Shown here: positions 1 to 11,665 of the stretch, piece after piece
How positions within the stretch are numbered: the first letter of the stretch is position 1
Layout: the number at the start of each line of letters is the position of its first letter
Assembly: GCA_002724555.1 (NCBI GenBank)
Contig: PBOZ01000030.1
Coordinates: 1 to 64,000, forward strand
Reading direction: 5' to 3'
DNA from: Rickettsiales bacterium
Lineage (GTDB): Bacteria; Pseudomonadota; Alphaproteobacteria; UBA8366
Length of the DNA stretch: 64,000 bases
Made by a program: the position numbers and the translations under genes
The notes under the pieces: model-generated
What the model was told of the DNA's origin: nothing
What the model saw: only the letters and a program-made list of their open reading frames with translations
The model's database searches: none

Positions 1-312
1 AGGGTTGACGGTCTTTTGACCTTTGCGCAAACTGACTTTTGAAATGTCCGGCCAAGTCACGATAAAGAGCCACCTCCGATATATAGCTTGTCAAATCGGC
101 CAACAATTTCAGGTCACTCACAGTGAAGGGCGCCAGAACCCGGTATAAAGCAAAAAACACCTAAAGACGGGCCGAATCACTCTCTTCTCAAAACTATTTG
201 ATGCACCGATTCCGTAGTTACCTGGGCCTTAAAAGGGCCAACTCACCAGTCAAGGCGCCACGATGCAATTAGATAAAACTAAGCATTTCAGCCAGGGAAC
301 ATTTACCTCGCC
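1..312. other. Non-coding stretch upstream of the first gene
   Basis: No reading frame of convincing length or similarity is visible on either strand. It probably holds the promoter of the downstream MFS gene, but I cannot place -35 and -10 boxes with confidence. Two short hairpins (GGTC-TTTT-GACC near 10-21, and a GGCC pair near 225-240) are too small to interpret. Confidence 0.4.
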
Positions 313-1536
313 GTGAGTACCACCGAGACACAACCCGCATTCAAGATCGAAGGGCAAAAAACCATCTACCTGGTCGGCTTAGGACACGCATCGACCCATT
401 GGGTCCATGCAATGATGATTTTCTTATTTCCCTACATTAAGCAAGATTTCAGTCTGACCTATACTGAAGTCGGATTTCTAAGCATGATCATGCATATCAG
501 CGCGCTTGCATGTAATTTTGGGAGCGGGCCGTTAGTCGACATGTCAGGCCGACGAATCGTTTTTCTTATGCTATCATTAATTGGCACTGGCGCTGCGCTC
601 TTTTTATTCGGTATAGCGCAGTCATTCTTATTTATCTGTATCTTGGTATCAATGGTCGGGGCGGCTAATAATTTATGGCATGCACCCGGCATTTCGTTTC
701 TATCGGAGACCTTTCCGAAGAACCGGGGATATGTTCTTGCCGTCCATGCGACCGGCGCTAATCTGGGCGATGCGGCAAGTCCATTCGTTGCCGGCTTCTT
801 GCTCCTTATTCTCACGTGGCAAGAAACCTCAATGGCAATGTCCTTACCGGTTTTTGTGGCACTCGCTATAATAACGTATTCCCTCTTACCTCGAGAAAAA
901 AAGCCACACACTAAAAGTGACAGCACGGGAATGAGTATCCGAGAATACGGCAGTGGCTTGGCGAGTATCCTACGTACTCCCGCCATTCGGAACCTTACCC
1001 TGGTCATCGCCGTACGAGGCATGGCCCAAGTTGGTGTCGTGCTTTTTGTGCCGCTTTACCTCGTTGACATTATGATGTTCAGCCCTGAGGGCCAGGGCAC
1101 CACGATGATGCTGATGCAGATAGGCGGTATGGTGGCAAGCATGATTGCCGGCACGATGTCGGACCGGGTGGGACGGCGGCCGGTAGTTTTCGCCGGTGTT
1201 ACAGCTACGACTGTTGTTATCATCGCGATTACTTTTATCTCGAACGATCTTTTGTTTATCGCTGGCGTCTCAGTATTGGGTTTCGTGCTTTTTGCCGTTC
1301 GCCCGGTAATGCAAGGTTGGATGATGGATCTGACGCCACGCGAACTCGGCGGTTCAGCCACCAGTGTTATGTTCGGCGTACAAGCGCTCTTCGGCGCCAC
1401 TGTGCCAATTCTCGGCGGCATCGTCGCAGACACCTGGGGATTGATCGAAGTCTTTTACATGTTGGCGGCCTTCATGCTCATTGCCAACGTTTTGATGTTC
1501 ACTTTGAGAGGCAAAGATGCTGAGGCAAGTGCCTAA
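313..1536 (+). CDS. MFS transporter
   Basis: A 407-residue inner-membrane protein of the major facilitator superfamily. About 12 hydrophobic segments are visible. The signature after TM2 is present (GPLVDMSGRR, about residue 75), and its repeat DRVGRRPV lies in the second half near residue 280. This gives the usual 6+6 layout with a charged loop near residues 195-210. The start is GTG, followed by a polar N-terminus (STTETQPAF). The gene stands alone and no neighbour points to a substrate. Family is clear and substrate unknown. Confidence 0.85.
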   Translation: MSTTETQPAFKIEGQKTIYLVGLGHASTHWVHAMMIFLFPYIKQDFSLTYTEVGFLSMIMHISALACNFGSGPLVDMSGRRIVFLMLSLIGTGAALFLFGIAQSFLFICILVSMVGAANNLWHAPGISFLSETFPKNRGYVLAVHATGANLGDAASPFVAGFLLLILTWQETSMAMSLPVFVALAIITYSLLPREKKPHTKSDSTGMSIREYGSGLASILRTPAIRNLTLVIAVRGMAQVGVVLFVPLYLVDIMMFSPEGQGTTMMLMQIGGMVASMIAGTMSDRVGRRPVVFAGVTATTVVIIAITFISNDLLFIAGVSVLGFVLFAVRPVMQGWMMDLTPRELGGSATSVMFGVQALFGATVPILGGIVADTWGLIEVFYMLAAFMLIANVLMFTLRGKDAEASA

Positions 1537-1599
1537 CGGCGATGCGTTAGCACCTTCAAATCAAGGCACTGATCATTATTTTCACCGCATAGGGGATTT

Positions 1600-1637
1600 C
1601 CATGCAACGCGGCTGCTATCCGCCTCACGTTGCATGG
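1600..1637. repeat. 10-bp perfect inverted repeat with 18-nt spacer
   Basis: The arms CCATGCAACG (1600-1609) and CGTTGCATGG (1628-1637) are exact reverse complements. The repeat lies in the gap after the MFS gene. No T-run follows, so it is not a standard terminator. It could be a structured RNA, an operator or a relic of an inserted element. Confidence 0.55.
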
Positions 1638-1675
1638 ACCGTTTGTGATCTACAACCCCTACATGAAGGACAGGT

Positions 1676-1840
1676 GTGGATCGGTGTTTATCTCCTGGCG
1701 GCTTTGTCTCAATTGAGTTTGGTAATGGCCGTATCCTGGACATCAACCTTTCAAAATTACTTAAATGTTCGCTAAGAGCCAAAACAATCACAGAGAATGC
1801 TGATTTTTATGCCGTCCATCAAAAAACATCCCGCACTTAA
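1676..1840 (+). pseudogene. Short DUF2442-like fragment
   Basis: A 54-codon open frame starting GTG reads FGNGRILDINLSKLL followed by NADFYAV. The pattern (acidic or polar turn-DG/NG, D-x-LS-x-LL, then D-x-FA-x-V) recalls the small DUF2442 proteins often found in toxin-antitoxin-like pairs. Just upstream another frame reads HGPFVIYNPYMKDR and stops, so the region may be a frameshifted remnant. The family assignment is by eye only. There is no clear ribosome-binding site. Confidence 0.25.
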
Positions 1841-1906
1841 GCCTTTCAACCGAAGGCATACGCTACACCGTTTGGAGCACCTGCACTTATACAAACCTAG
1901 AACGCA

Positions 1907-2794
1907 TTATGACGGCCTTGGATTCAAAATCCATTTCGCCATAGCCTCGACAACGCGTTCTTCAATCCCAGCGAATCCGTGATAGGACCGAGGCCCACAC
2001 AGGCGGCCCTTAGACACGCCACCCTCATGCAACTGAACGCCAAGTGGGTTAGCCTTTTTCACACGGCGCCGGAAGCGTGGAATTTCGCCGACGGGTGTCA
2101 ACCAACACCCATCATTGACGTGATGAACAAGCAAAATAGGCAATTCGACCTCTTCCCAAGAGAAATCGGAAACATTATCACCATTCGAAACATCCACAAA
2201 CATGGTGGAGGAAAGCACGATCCCATCTGGTTTATGGACTGCCAACTGTGTCAAAGCACTCGACACAGAAGTCGTCCCGCGGCTAGTTCCAAGCAGCCAG
2301 ATTGGCAGTCCATACCTACCACGAAGATGGGCAATCACCGCGCCAATATCCGTCGCATGAGCCATCGTGGACCGGAAACCGTGACGAAGGTCGAAAGACC
2401 TATCAGTTGGCCCATCAAATACCACCGTAGTAAAACCTCGTTTTAAGAAATGCGTGCGCGCGCGTATTAGGAAATTTTCTTTCGAAGCAAGTAATCTGCC
2501 ATCGTGAGTCAGTTTTGTGACGCCTTTGCCACCCGAAAAAAGAACCAAAACTGATTTGGCGTTCGCAGCGACTTCAACACGTACACGTGTGCGCTCACCG
2601 CGCACAAAAATATCGTGCACCTCTAGCGCCACAATTTTCGCTGCGGCATGCTCTGTCGTCACGGTCGCATTCTTGGTGACCACAGAAATGGTAGCGGGCT
2701 TGTCTGAGGTGATATCCGTTATATGCGTGTGCGTTTGACAGGCAGAGACGAGTGTTAGGAGAAGAACAACTGCGATTATTGGTTGCAATTTCAT
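1907..2794 (-). CDS. Alpha/beta-hydrolase lipoprotein
   Basis: A 295-residue protein with an N-terminal signal ending in the lipobox LVSAC, cysteine about residue 19, so it is probably lipid-anchored in the envelope. The body looks like an alpha/beta hydrolase: a nucleophile elbow G-T-S-R-G near residue 170, a later acidic region (HHVNDGCW) and a C-terminal SYHGF histidine. Its ATG overlaps the serB stop in an ATGA arrangement, so it is probably translated with serB. Substrate is unknown; a peptidase- or esterase-like role is inferred from the fold. Confidence 0.75.
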   Translation of the reverse strand: MKLQPIIAVVLLLTLVSACQTHTHITDITSDKPATISVVTKNATVTTEHAAAKIVALEVHDIFVRGERTRVRVEVAANAKSVLVLFSGGKGVTKLTHDGRLLASKENFLIRARTHFLKRGFTTVVFDGPTDRSFDLRHGFRSTMAHATDIGAVIAHLRGRYGLPIWLLGTSRGTTSVSSALTQLAVHKPDGIVLSSTMFVDVSNGDNVSDFSWEEVELPILLVHHVNDGCWLTPVGEIPRFRRRVKKANPLGVQLHEGGVSKGRLCGPRSYHGFAGIEERVVEAMAKWILNPRPS

Positions 2795-3666
2795 TTAGCG
2801 TTGTTGACGAATTCCTCAAAGGCATAGCCTTGAATGAACAGCAGCGCGGTTAGGTCACCGTAATCAATCCTAACTCGCGCGGCATCAGCAACCAATGGTT
2901 TTGCTCGAAATGCGACGCCCATTCCAGCCGCCGACAGCATCTCGAGGTCATTCGCGCCATCACCCACGGTTATTGCATCCTTCATCGCAATGCCGAATTT
3001 TGCAGATAACATACTCAAGGCCTCTCTTTTAGCGCTGCTACCGAGAATTGGTGAGACAATCTCGCCTGTGAGTTTTTGGTCCGAAATGTCTAGTTTATTA
3101 GCTTGATCATAGTCGAAACCGAGACGTTTCCGAATGGTGCTGGTGTAGTAGTCGAAACCACCGGAAACGAGCGCGCAATAGGCACCGTGAGCGCGCATTG
3201 TCGCGACTAAAGTCTTCGCACCGGGCATAATTCGAATTTTCTTCTCCGCACGGGATAAAGCCGCGACCTCCAGTCCGGCCAGCATCCGAACCCTTTCCTG
3301 AATTGCCTCTTCGAAATCCAATTCTCCTCGCATCGCCCGCGCCGTTATCTCAGCAACTCTATCTTGCAAGTTCAATTCGGCAGCAAGTTCATCGAGCATT
3401 TCATTCTCGATGACAGTCGATTCCATGTCAGCTAAAAGTAGGCTTTTACGCCGGCCAGCTCGTTCCTGTGCCACAACGTCCACTGGTGCAGGACCGAGGA
3501 TTCGGCGAGCCTCCCTTTCTGCATCTTCCGGCAGGGCGTCACAATAGATATCAGCAGCACGGCCTTGGGCGAGCCAGACGGATTCACCACAAAGCCGGCC
3601 GCGAACAGCATCGCATTGCGAATCATGAATTGTGTTCGAAGAAATAAGTGTCACGACTGTGTTCAT
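2791..3666 (-). CDS. serB: Phosphoserine phosphatase SerB
   Basis: A HAD-superfamily enzyme that removes phosphate from O-phosphoserine, the last step of serine synthesis. Starting at the ATG at 3666 gives 291 residues, a normal length; a longer frame would run through the miaA start. Motif I is D-M-E-S-T at residues 80-84, motif II contains VSGGFDYYT, and motif III is GDGANDLEML. The N-terminal 70 residues form the ACT-like part typical of bacterial SerB. Oddly, the second acid of motif I is Glu82 where most SerB proteins have Asp. The gene diverges from miaA with only 28 bp between starts. Confidence 0.92.
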   Translation of the reverse strand: MNTVVTLISSNTIHDSQCDAVRGRLCGESVWLAQGRAADIYCDALPEDAEREARRILGPAPVDVVAQERAGRRKSLLLADMESTVIENEMLDELAAELNLQDRVAEITARAMRGELDFEEAIQERVRMLAGLEVAALSRAEKKIRIMPGAKTLVATMRAHGAYCALVSGGFDYYTSTIRKRLGFDYDQANKLDISDQKLTGEIVSPILGSSAKREALSMLSAKFGIAMKDAITVGDGANDLEMLSAAGMGVAFRAKPLVADAARVRIDYGDLTALLFIQGYAFEEFVNNAK

Positions 3667-3694
3667 AACGCTCCAAGCTCTATCTTTCCTTACA

Positions 3695-4645
3695 ATGACT
3701 ATCAACGGGCAAAATACGGTTCTTATTATATGCGGACCAACAGCCAGCGGAAAATCTGCGCTAGCTCTCGATATTGCGGTTGCTTTCCGCGGGACTGTCA
3801 TTAACGCCGACAGCATGCAGGTTTACCAAGAACTACCTATTCTAACGGCGCGTCCATGCCCCGCAGACGAAGCAAAGGTACCCCATCGTCTTTACGGGAT
3901 CAGATCGATCGCCAACACTTTTTCCGCCGGCCAGTGGCAGGTTTTAGCAGAACGGGAAATACGAGCGGCGCTCTTGGAGGGCTCGTTACCCGTCGTTTGT
4001 GGTGGTACCGGCCTGTATCTGAAGGCACTAATGCAAGGCCTCTCACCAATACCCGAAATACCAACCGAGATACGCGACCGAGTAAGACAACTACTAGCAA
4101 AAAAAGGCGCAGCCTGGTGCCATAACCGATTGGCAGCGTGTGATCCTAGTGCCGCAGAGCGTTTGGCACCGAATGACACGCAAAGGATTGCTCGGGCACT
4201 GGAAGTCTTTGAGGCCACAGGCAAACCCATAAGTGATTGGCAGGCGGTGGCGCCCAAAGGCCCTGACCCGAGCTGGCGGTTCTCAACAATTCTGATCGTC
4301 CCACCACGCGCCGCAATGAATAAAGCGATCGACCAGCGATTTGATGCCATGATAGATGCAGGCGCGTTAGACGAAGTTCGGTTGATAGCTGATCTAGATC
4401 CCTCCTTACCGGCGCTCAAAGCGTTGGGCGTTCCCGAACTTCGACGGTATCTCGCAGGCGAAATTTCTTTAGAGATAGCTGCGGACCATAGCAAAACTGC
4501 AACCCGGCAGTTTGCCAAACGGCAGATGACATGGTTTAGAAATCAGATCATTGCTGATAAAACAATAAATACGCAATATATGGAAAGTTTTAGGAAAACA
4601 ATCTTTTCATTTATTCGCAATAATGTGTTGACCGACTCCGATTGA
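3695..4645 (+). CDS. miaA: tRNA dimethylallyltransferase MiaA
   Basis: Transfers an isopentenyl group from DMAPP to A37 of tRNAs reading UNN codons. From the ATG at 3695 the protein has 316 residues, the usual size. Visible motifs are the P-loop GPTASGKS (about residues 13-20), NADSMQVY, GGTGLYLKAL and the tRNA-binding QRIARALEV. A longer in-frame start at 3632 would overlap the divergent serB gene and adds a non-homologous extension, so I reject it. Serine synthesis next to MiaA recurs in alphaproteobacteria. Confidence 0.95.
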   Translation: MTINGQNTVLIICGPTASGKSALALDIAVAFRGTVINADSMQVYQELPILTARPCPADEAKVPHRLYGIRSIANTFSAGQWQVLAEREIRAALLEGSLPVVCGGTGLYLKALMQGLSPIPEIPTEIRDRVRQLLAKKGAAWCHNRLAACDPSAAERLAPNDTQRIARALEVFEATGKPISDWQAVAPKGPDPSWRFSTILIVPPRAAMNKAIDQRFDAMIDAGALDEVRLIADLDPSLPALKALGVPELRRYLAGEISLEIAADHSKTATRQFAKRQMTWFRNQIIADKTINTQYMESFRKTIFSFIRNNVLTDSD

Positions 4646-4730
4646 ACACCTATTGTCCGCGCTCGCGACGAGCTGAGCTCTGGGCGTTAACTACCTGGTA
4701 AGGGTAAATTGGCAATTAAAATTAAGGATC

Positions 4731-4750
4731 GGGCGACGTTCGCGTCGCCC
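4731..4750 (+). promoter_or_regulatory. UUCG-tetraloop hairpin in the ilv leader
   Basis: A perfect 8-bp stem, GGGCGACG with CGTCGCCC, is closed by a TTCG loop. It ends 10 nt before the GGAG ribosome-binding site (4761-4764) of ilvB. No U-run follows, so it is not an ordinary intrinsic terminator. I see no leader peptide rich in Leu, Ile or Val in the 127-bp gap. It could be the miaA 3' end or an RNA stability or regulatory hairpin for ilv. Confidence 0.5.
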
Positions 4751-4772
4751 GCGGGCTTATGGAGTAAGACCG

Positions 4773-6545
4773 ATGAGGACACAAAAGACCATGACCGGAG
4801 CGGGCGTAATCATCCGTTCCCTCATCGATCAAGGTGTCGAGGTCGTCTTTGGTTATCCGGGCGGTGCGGTCCTCCCCATTTATGACGAAATTTTCAAACA
4901 GAACAATTTGCGTCATGTCTTGGTTCGGCATGAACAAGGCGCCGTCCATGCGGCAGAAGGCTATGCACGTTCAACTGGCAAGGTAGGCGTGGTACTCGTC
5001 ACTTCAGGACCTGGCGCTACCAATGCTGTCACGGGCCTCACCGACGCCCTAATGGATTCGATACCGGTCATCTGCCTGACTGGTCAGGTTCCAACGCATT
5101 TAATTGGCAATGATGCGTTCCAAGAATGCGACACCACCGGCATCACCCGCCCCTGCACCAAACATAATTACCTGGTAAAGGATACCGAATCGCTGGCACG
5201 AACGATGCATGAGGCTTTCTACGTTGCGTTGAGCGGCCGACCGGGACCCGTCGTAATTGACTTGCCAAAAGACATCCAATTTGCCGACTGTCCTTATGTC
5301 GGACCGGAGGAAGTGCAACACGCTAGCTATCGCCCGCAAACAAAGGGCAATCTGACTGCGATTGAAGAGGCAGTCGAGCTCTTAGTAAATGCAGAGCGTC
5401 CTATATTTTACGGCGGCGGTGGAATCATTAACTCAGGGCCGACCGCCTGCAAGAGGTTCACAGATTTCATCCGCGAAACCGGCTATCCGACAACCCTGAC
5501 TTTGATGGGGCTAGGTGCACTGCCTGGTTCGGATCCACAATTCGTTGGCATGCTTGGAATGCATGGCACTTATGAAGCCAATATGGCAATGCATCAATGC
5601 GACGTCATGGTTTGCGTTGGTGCCCGCTTTGATGACCGAATTACAGGCCGCGTCGACGCCTTTTCACCCAACTCAAAAAAAATTCACATCGACATCGATC
5701 CGTCCTCAATTAACAAGAACGTTCGCGTCGACGTTCCAATCGTCGGAGATGTTGGGACTGTCATCCAGCAAATGGCGAAAGTCTGGAAAATACGTAAAAA
5801 ACAACGGAGTAACAGCAGGGCCGTGCGCGCCTGGTGGAAACAGATAGAGGGATGGCAAGCCGTCGATTGTCTAGCTTATACCCAGGACCAAAAGACCATC
5901 AAACCGCAATACGCAATTGAACGCCTCTACCAGTTAACCAAGAAGCGCGACACTTTTATCACTACAGAGGTTGGCCAGCACCAGATGTGGGCGGCGCAAT
6001 TCTACAAGTTTGAGAAGCCAAACCGATGGATGACGTCCGGCGGGCTTGGCACGATGGGTTATGGCTTCCCAGCTGCCCTCGGCGTCCAAATGGCTTACCC
6101 AAATAAGCTTGTTGTTGATATCGCAGGCGAAGCCTCCATTATGATGAACATCCAAGAACTTTCGACGGCAATCCAACACCGGCTACCGGTCAAAATATTC
6201 ATCTTGAATAATCAATACATGGGTATGGTCCGGCAATGGCAAGAATTGCTGCATGGCGGCCGATATTCGGAGAGTTATACCGCCCCGTTACCGGATTTTG
6301 TAAAACTTGCCGAAAGCTTTGGCGCAGTTGGCTTACGCACTAACAATCCGTCAGAGTTAGACGACGTCATCAAGGAGATGATCTCAACCGACAAGGTGGT
6401 TATCGCAGACATAGGCGTCGACCAGGCAGAGAACTGTCTACCAATGATCCCGTCGGGATCGGCCCATAACGAAATGATCCTTGGCAGCGAGGCACAGTCT
6501 TTCGGGACTGATGGCGTTTCGGATGCTGGTAAGGTACTGGTCTAA
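4773..6545 (+). CDS. ilvB: Acetolactate synthase large subunit
   Basis: ThDP- and FAD-dependent catalytic subunit (590 residues) that condenses two pyruvates, or pyruvate with 2-oxobutyrate, in valine, leucine and isoleucine synthesis. The catalytic glutamate lies in RHEQGAVHAAEGYAR near residue 50. The FAD-domain LGMHGTYEAN and the herbicide-site MVRQWQELLHGGRYS are clear. The Mg/ThDP motif reads G-E-A (Glu453) rather than the usual G-D-G/A, followed about 26 residues later by NN. It has a GGAG ribosome-binding site and leads the ilvBNC cluster. Confidence 0.95.
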   Translation: MRTQKTMTGAGVIIRSLIDQGVEVVFGYPGGAVLPIYDEIFKQNNLRHVLVRHEQGAVHAAEGYARSTGKVGVVLVTSGPGATNAVTGLTDALMDSIPVICLTGQVPTHLIGNDAFQECDTTGITRPCTKHNYLVKDTESLARTMHEAFYVALSGRPGPVVIDLPKDIQFADCPYVGPEEVQHASYRPQTKGNLTAIEEAVELLVNAERPIFYGGGGIINSGPTACKRFTDFIRETGYPTTLTLMGLGALPGSDPQFVGMLGMHGTYEANMAMHQCDVMVCVGARFDDRITGRVDAFSPNSKKIHIDIDPSSINKNVRVDVPIVGDVGTVIQQMAKVWKIRKKQRSNSRAVRAWWKQIEGWQAVDCLAYTQDQKTIKPQYAIERLYQLTKKRDTFITTEVGQHQMWAAQFYKFEKPNRWMTSGGLGTMGYGFPAALGVQMAYPNKLVVDIAGEASIMMNIQELSTAIQHRLPVKIFILNNQYMGMVRQWQELLHGGRYSESYTAPLPDFVKLAESFGAVGLRTNNPSELDDVIKEMISTDKVVIADIGVDQAENCLPMIPSGSAHNEMILGSEAQSFGTDGVSDAGKVLV

Positions 6546-6559
6546 ACGGGCGAATAAAT

Positions 6560-7117
6560 ATGGCAAAGAACGCACAACCTGGCGCCGCTTACAACTTCAT
6601 CGATGTGGGGGATCAGGAAGAACGGCATACCTTCGCTGTTGTCGTCGCCAACGAACCGGGCGTGCTGGCGCGTGTAATTGGCTTGTTCGCCGGCCGTGGA
6701 TATAATATCGAAAGCCTGACCGTCGCCGCTGTATCCGAAGACGCATCCAAATCCCGGATCACAGTCGTAACAACCGGCACACCAATGATCATTGATCAAA
6801 TTCGGCACCAACTCGACCGCCTCGTGCCAGTGTTCAAGGTTCATGACTTAACTGAGGAAGGTCCGCATGTCGAACGAGATTTAGCGCTAGTGAAGGTACT
6901 TTCAAAATCACGCTCCCACGAACGTCGCGAATCCTTGCGGATTGCCGAAATATTCGGCGCTGAACCCGTCGATACAACAACCAATTCCTTTGTTTTCCAA
7001 ATGACTGGCTCACCCGCTAAAGTCGATGCCTTTATCGATCTTATGCGAGAGCTCGGCAAAATCGAAATCGTGCGCAGCGGTAGTGTTGCAATCGCCCGCG
7101 GCGCAAAGTCTATCTGA
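6560..7117 (+). CDS. ilvN: Acetolactate synthase small (regulatory) subunit
   Basis: A 185-residue regulatory partner of the preceding large subunit; in this family it raises activity and confers valine feedback inhibition. The N-terminal ACT domain (EPGVLARVIGLFAGRGYNIESL, split around residues 31-52) is textbook. The C-terminal half, with the segment RSGSVAIARG near the end, matches the long IlvH/IlvN type. It begins 14 bp after ilvB. Confidence 0.95.
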   Translation: MAKNAQPGAAYNFIDVGDQEERHTFAVVVANEPGVLARVIGLFAGRGYNIESLTVAAVSEDASKSRITVVTTGTPMIIDQIRHQLDRLVPVFKVHDLTEEGPHVERDLALVKVLSKSRSHERRESLRIAEIFGAEPVDTTTNSFVFQMTGSPAKVDAFIDLMRELGKIEIVRSGSVAIARGAKSI

Positions 7118-10219
<3,102 letters not shown>

Positions 10220-10259
10220 AACACTCAAAATTTTCACAATTTAATGCTCAGGCGATATC

Positions 10260-11144
10260 GTGCCGGAAAATACAGGACCTAAAGTACGAACAGCAGCTCC
10301 ACTGCGCGGATTTGCGCAGAGATGTGTTTTGTTGTTTTTACTTAGCGCATCTATCGGGCTTTTAATGCTTGGTCGGATGGACACTACGCTTCTCGAAGAG
10401 GCACGTATAGCACTCACTGATTCCACAGCCCCCATTCTTGAAGCACTATCTCGTCCAGCGGCAACTATCTCCGACATCGTTGGTAACGTGCGAGAGCTCA
10501 CAAATTTGAGACAGGATAACTTAGCACTTAAGGCAGAAAATGCGCGCCTCTTGCAATGGCAACAGGTAGCAAGAACGCTTTTGGCTGAAAACGATCAGCT
10601 GCGAACGCTTATGAATTTTACGAGCGATGCCGTCGTCAAATCAGTTGTCGGACGAGTTATCGGCGATACCAGCGGTCCTTTTATTCGAAGCCTGTTGGTG
10701 AATGCGGGTCTTCGAGAAGGCGTCAAACCTGGCCATGCCGCCGTAACGGCGGGCGGCTTACTCGGACGCGTGGCATCTGCCGGTGAACGATCGTCGCGCA
10801 TCTTGTTGATTAGCGACTTGAACAGTCGCATTCCTGTTCTAATCGAAAGCACTAGAGCCCGAGCCATGCTGACCGGCGACAATACACGCCGGCCACGCCT
10901 AACATTTTTTTCCGCAAATATTGAAATCGGAATCGGTTCACGTATCGCGACATCCGGCCATGGAGGTATGTTTCCAACCGGTATCGCCATAGGGACGGTA
11001 ACTGAAATTGGAGATGCTGGCATCCGAATCGAGCCGTTCTCAAGCCCAGATCAATTAGAATATGTCCGCCTGGTGGACTTTGGTCTTAACGGGATTATAA
11101 GCGAAAAGCAAACATCCCAATCACAGAGATTCGGCACTCCATAA
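10260..11144 (+). CDS. mreC: Rod-shape determining protein MreC
   Basis: A 294-residue bitopic protein linking MreB to the penicillin-binding protein. A short cytoplasmic N-terminus is followed by one membrane segment (about residues 20-38), then a coiled coil rich in leucine and charged residues (about 76-115). The two beta-barrels of the periplasmic domain follow, with VVGRVIGDTSGPF and VTAGGLLGRV. The start is GTG, 40 bp after mreB. Its TAA overlaps the mreD ATG. Confidence 0.93.
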   Translation: MPENTGPKVRTAAPLRGFAQRCVLLFLLSASIGLLMLGRMDTTLLEEARIALTDSTAPILEALSRPAATISDIVGNVRELTNLRQDNLALKAENARLLQWQQVARTLLAENDQLRTLMNFTSDAVVKSVVGRVIGDTSGPFIRSLLVNAGLREGVKPGHAAVTAGGLLGRVASAGERSSRILLISDLNSRIPVLIESTRARAMLTGDNTRRPRLTFFSANIEIGIGSRIATSGHGGMFPTGIAIGTVTEIGDAGIRIEPFSSPDQLEYVRLVDFGLNGIISEKQTSQSQRFGTP

Positions 11145-11659
11145 TGAGGACGGCGGTCTGGCAAAGCCTGGACATTGCCGCACGCAAGTTCACACCATTT
11201 CTGGTTGCACTTGCCCTTGTAATCGTCAATCTGGTTCCGCTGCATCTACCGGGATATGCAACCATCTCACCGGACCTAGTGCTCATGGCCGTTTATTATT
11301 GGGCACTACACCGACCTTCACTGATGCCCGCGATTGCAGTATTTATTCTTGGCTTGTTTCAAGATTTTCTCTCGGGCGGTCCAATTGGACTGAGCGCCGG
11401 ATCACTCATCTTAGTATTTGCCGTCGCCGTTTCACAAGCCCGTTTCTTTTATGGTAAATCCTTCCTTGTCGTATGGTGGGGCTTTATGATGGTGTCGGTC
11501 GGCGTGGGCATCATTCAGTGGAGTGTAGCCTGCATTTTCTTAGGAAGGTTAATATCGCCGGATCCCGCTTTATTTGAATGCGCGATGAATATCGCTGCCT
11601 ATCCAATCTTAGGTTGGCTGTTTTTCCAGATACACCGCACTCTTCCTGCTGGAGATTAA
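11144..11659 (+). CDS. mreD: Rod-shape determining protein MreD
   Basis: A 171-residue integral membrane protein with five or six hydrophobic segments. It contains the typical family stretch GLFQDFLSGGPIGLSA near residue 78. It works with MreC and RodA-PBP2 in the elongation machinery. It starts within the mreC stop (TAATG), which implies coupled translation, and ends 6 bp before mrdA. Confidence 0.92.
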   Translation: MRTAVWQSLDIAARKFTPFLVALALVIVNLVPLHLPGYATISPDLVLMAVYYWALHRPSLMPAIAVFILGLFQDFLSGGPIGLSAGSLILVFAVAVSQARFFYGKSFLVVWWGFMMVSVGVGIIQWSVACIFLGRLISPDPALFECAMNIAAYPILGWLFFQIHRTLPAGD

Positions 11660-11665
11660 ATAGAA

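Noticed and set aside
459-1022. 187-codon frame on the minus strand
   Set aside because: It lies wholly antisense to the MFS gene, has low-complexity basic composition and no family features.
3632-3694. Longer miaA start
   Set aside because: It would overlap the serB start region and adds residues absent from MiaA proteins; the ATG at 3695 gives the normal N-terminus.
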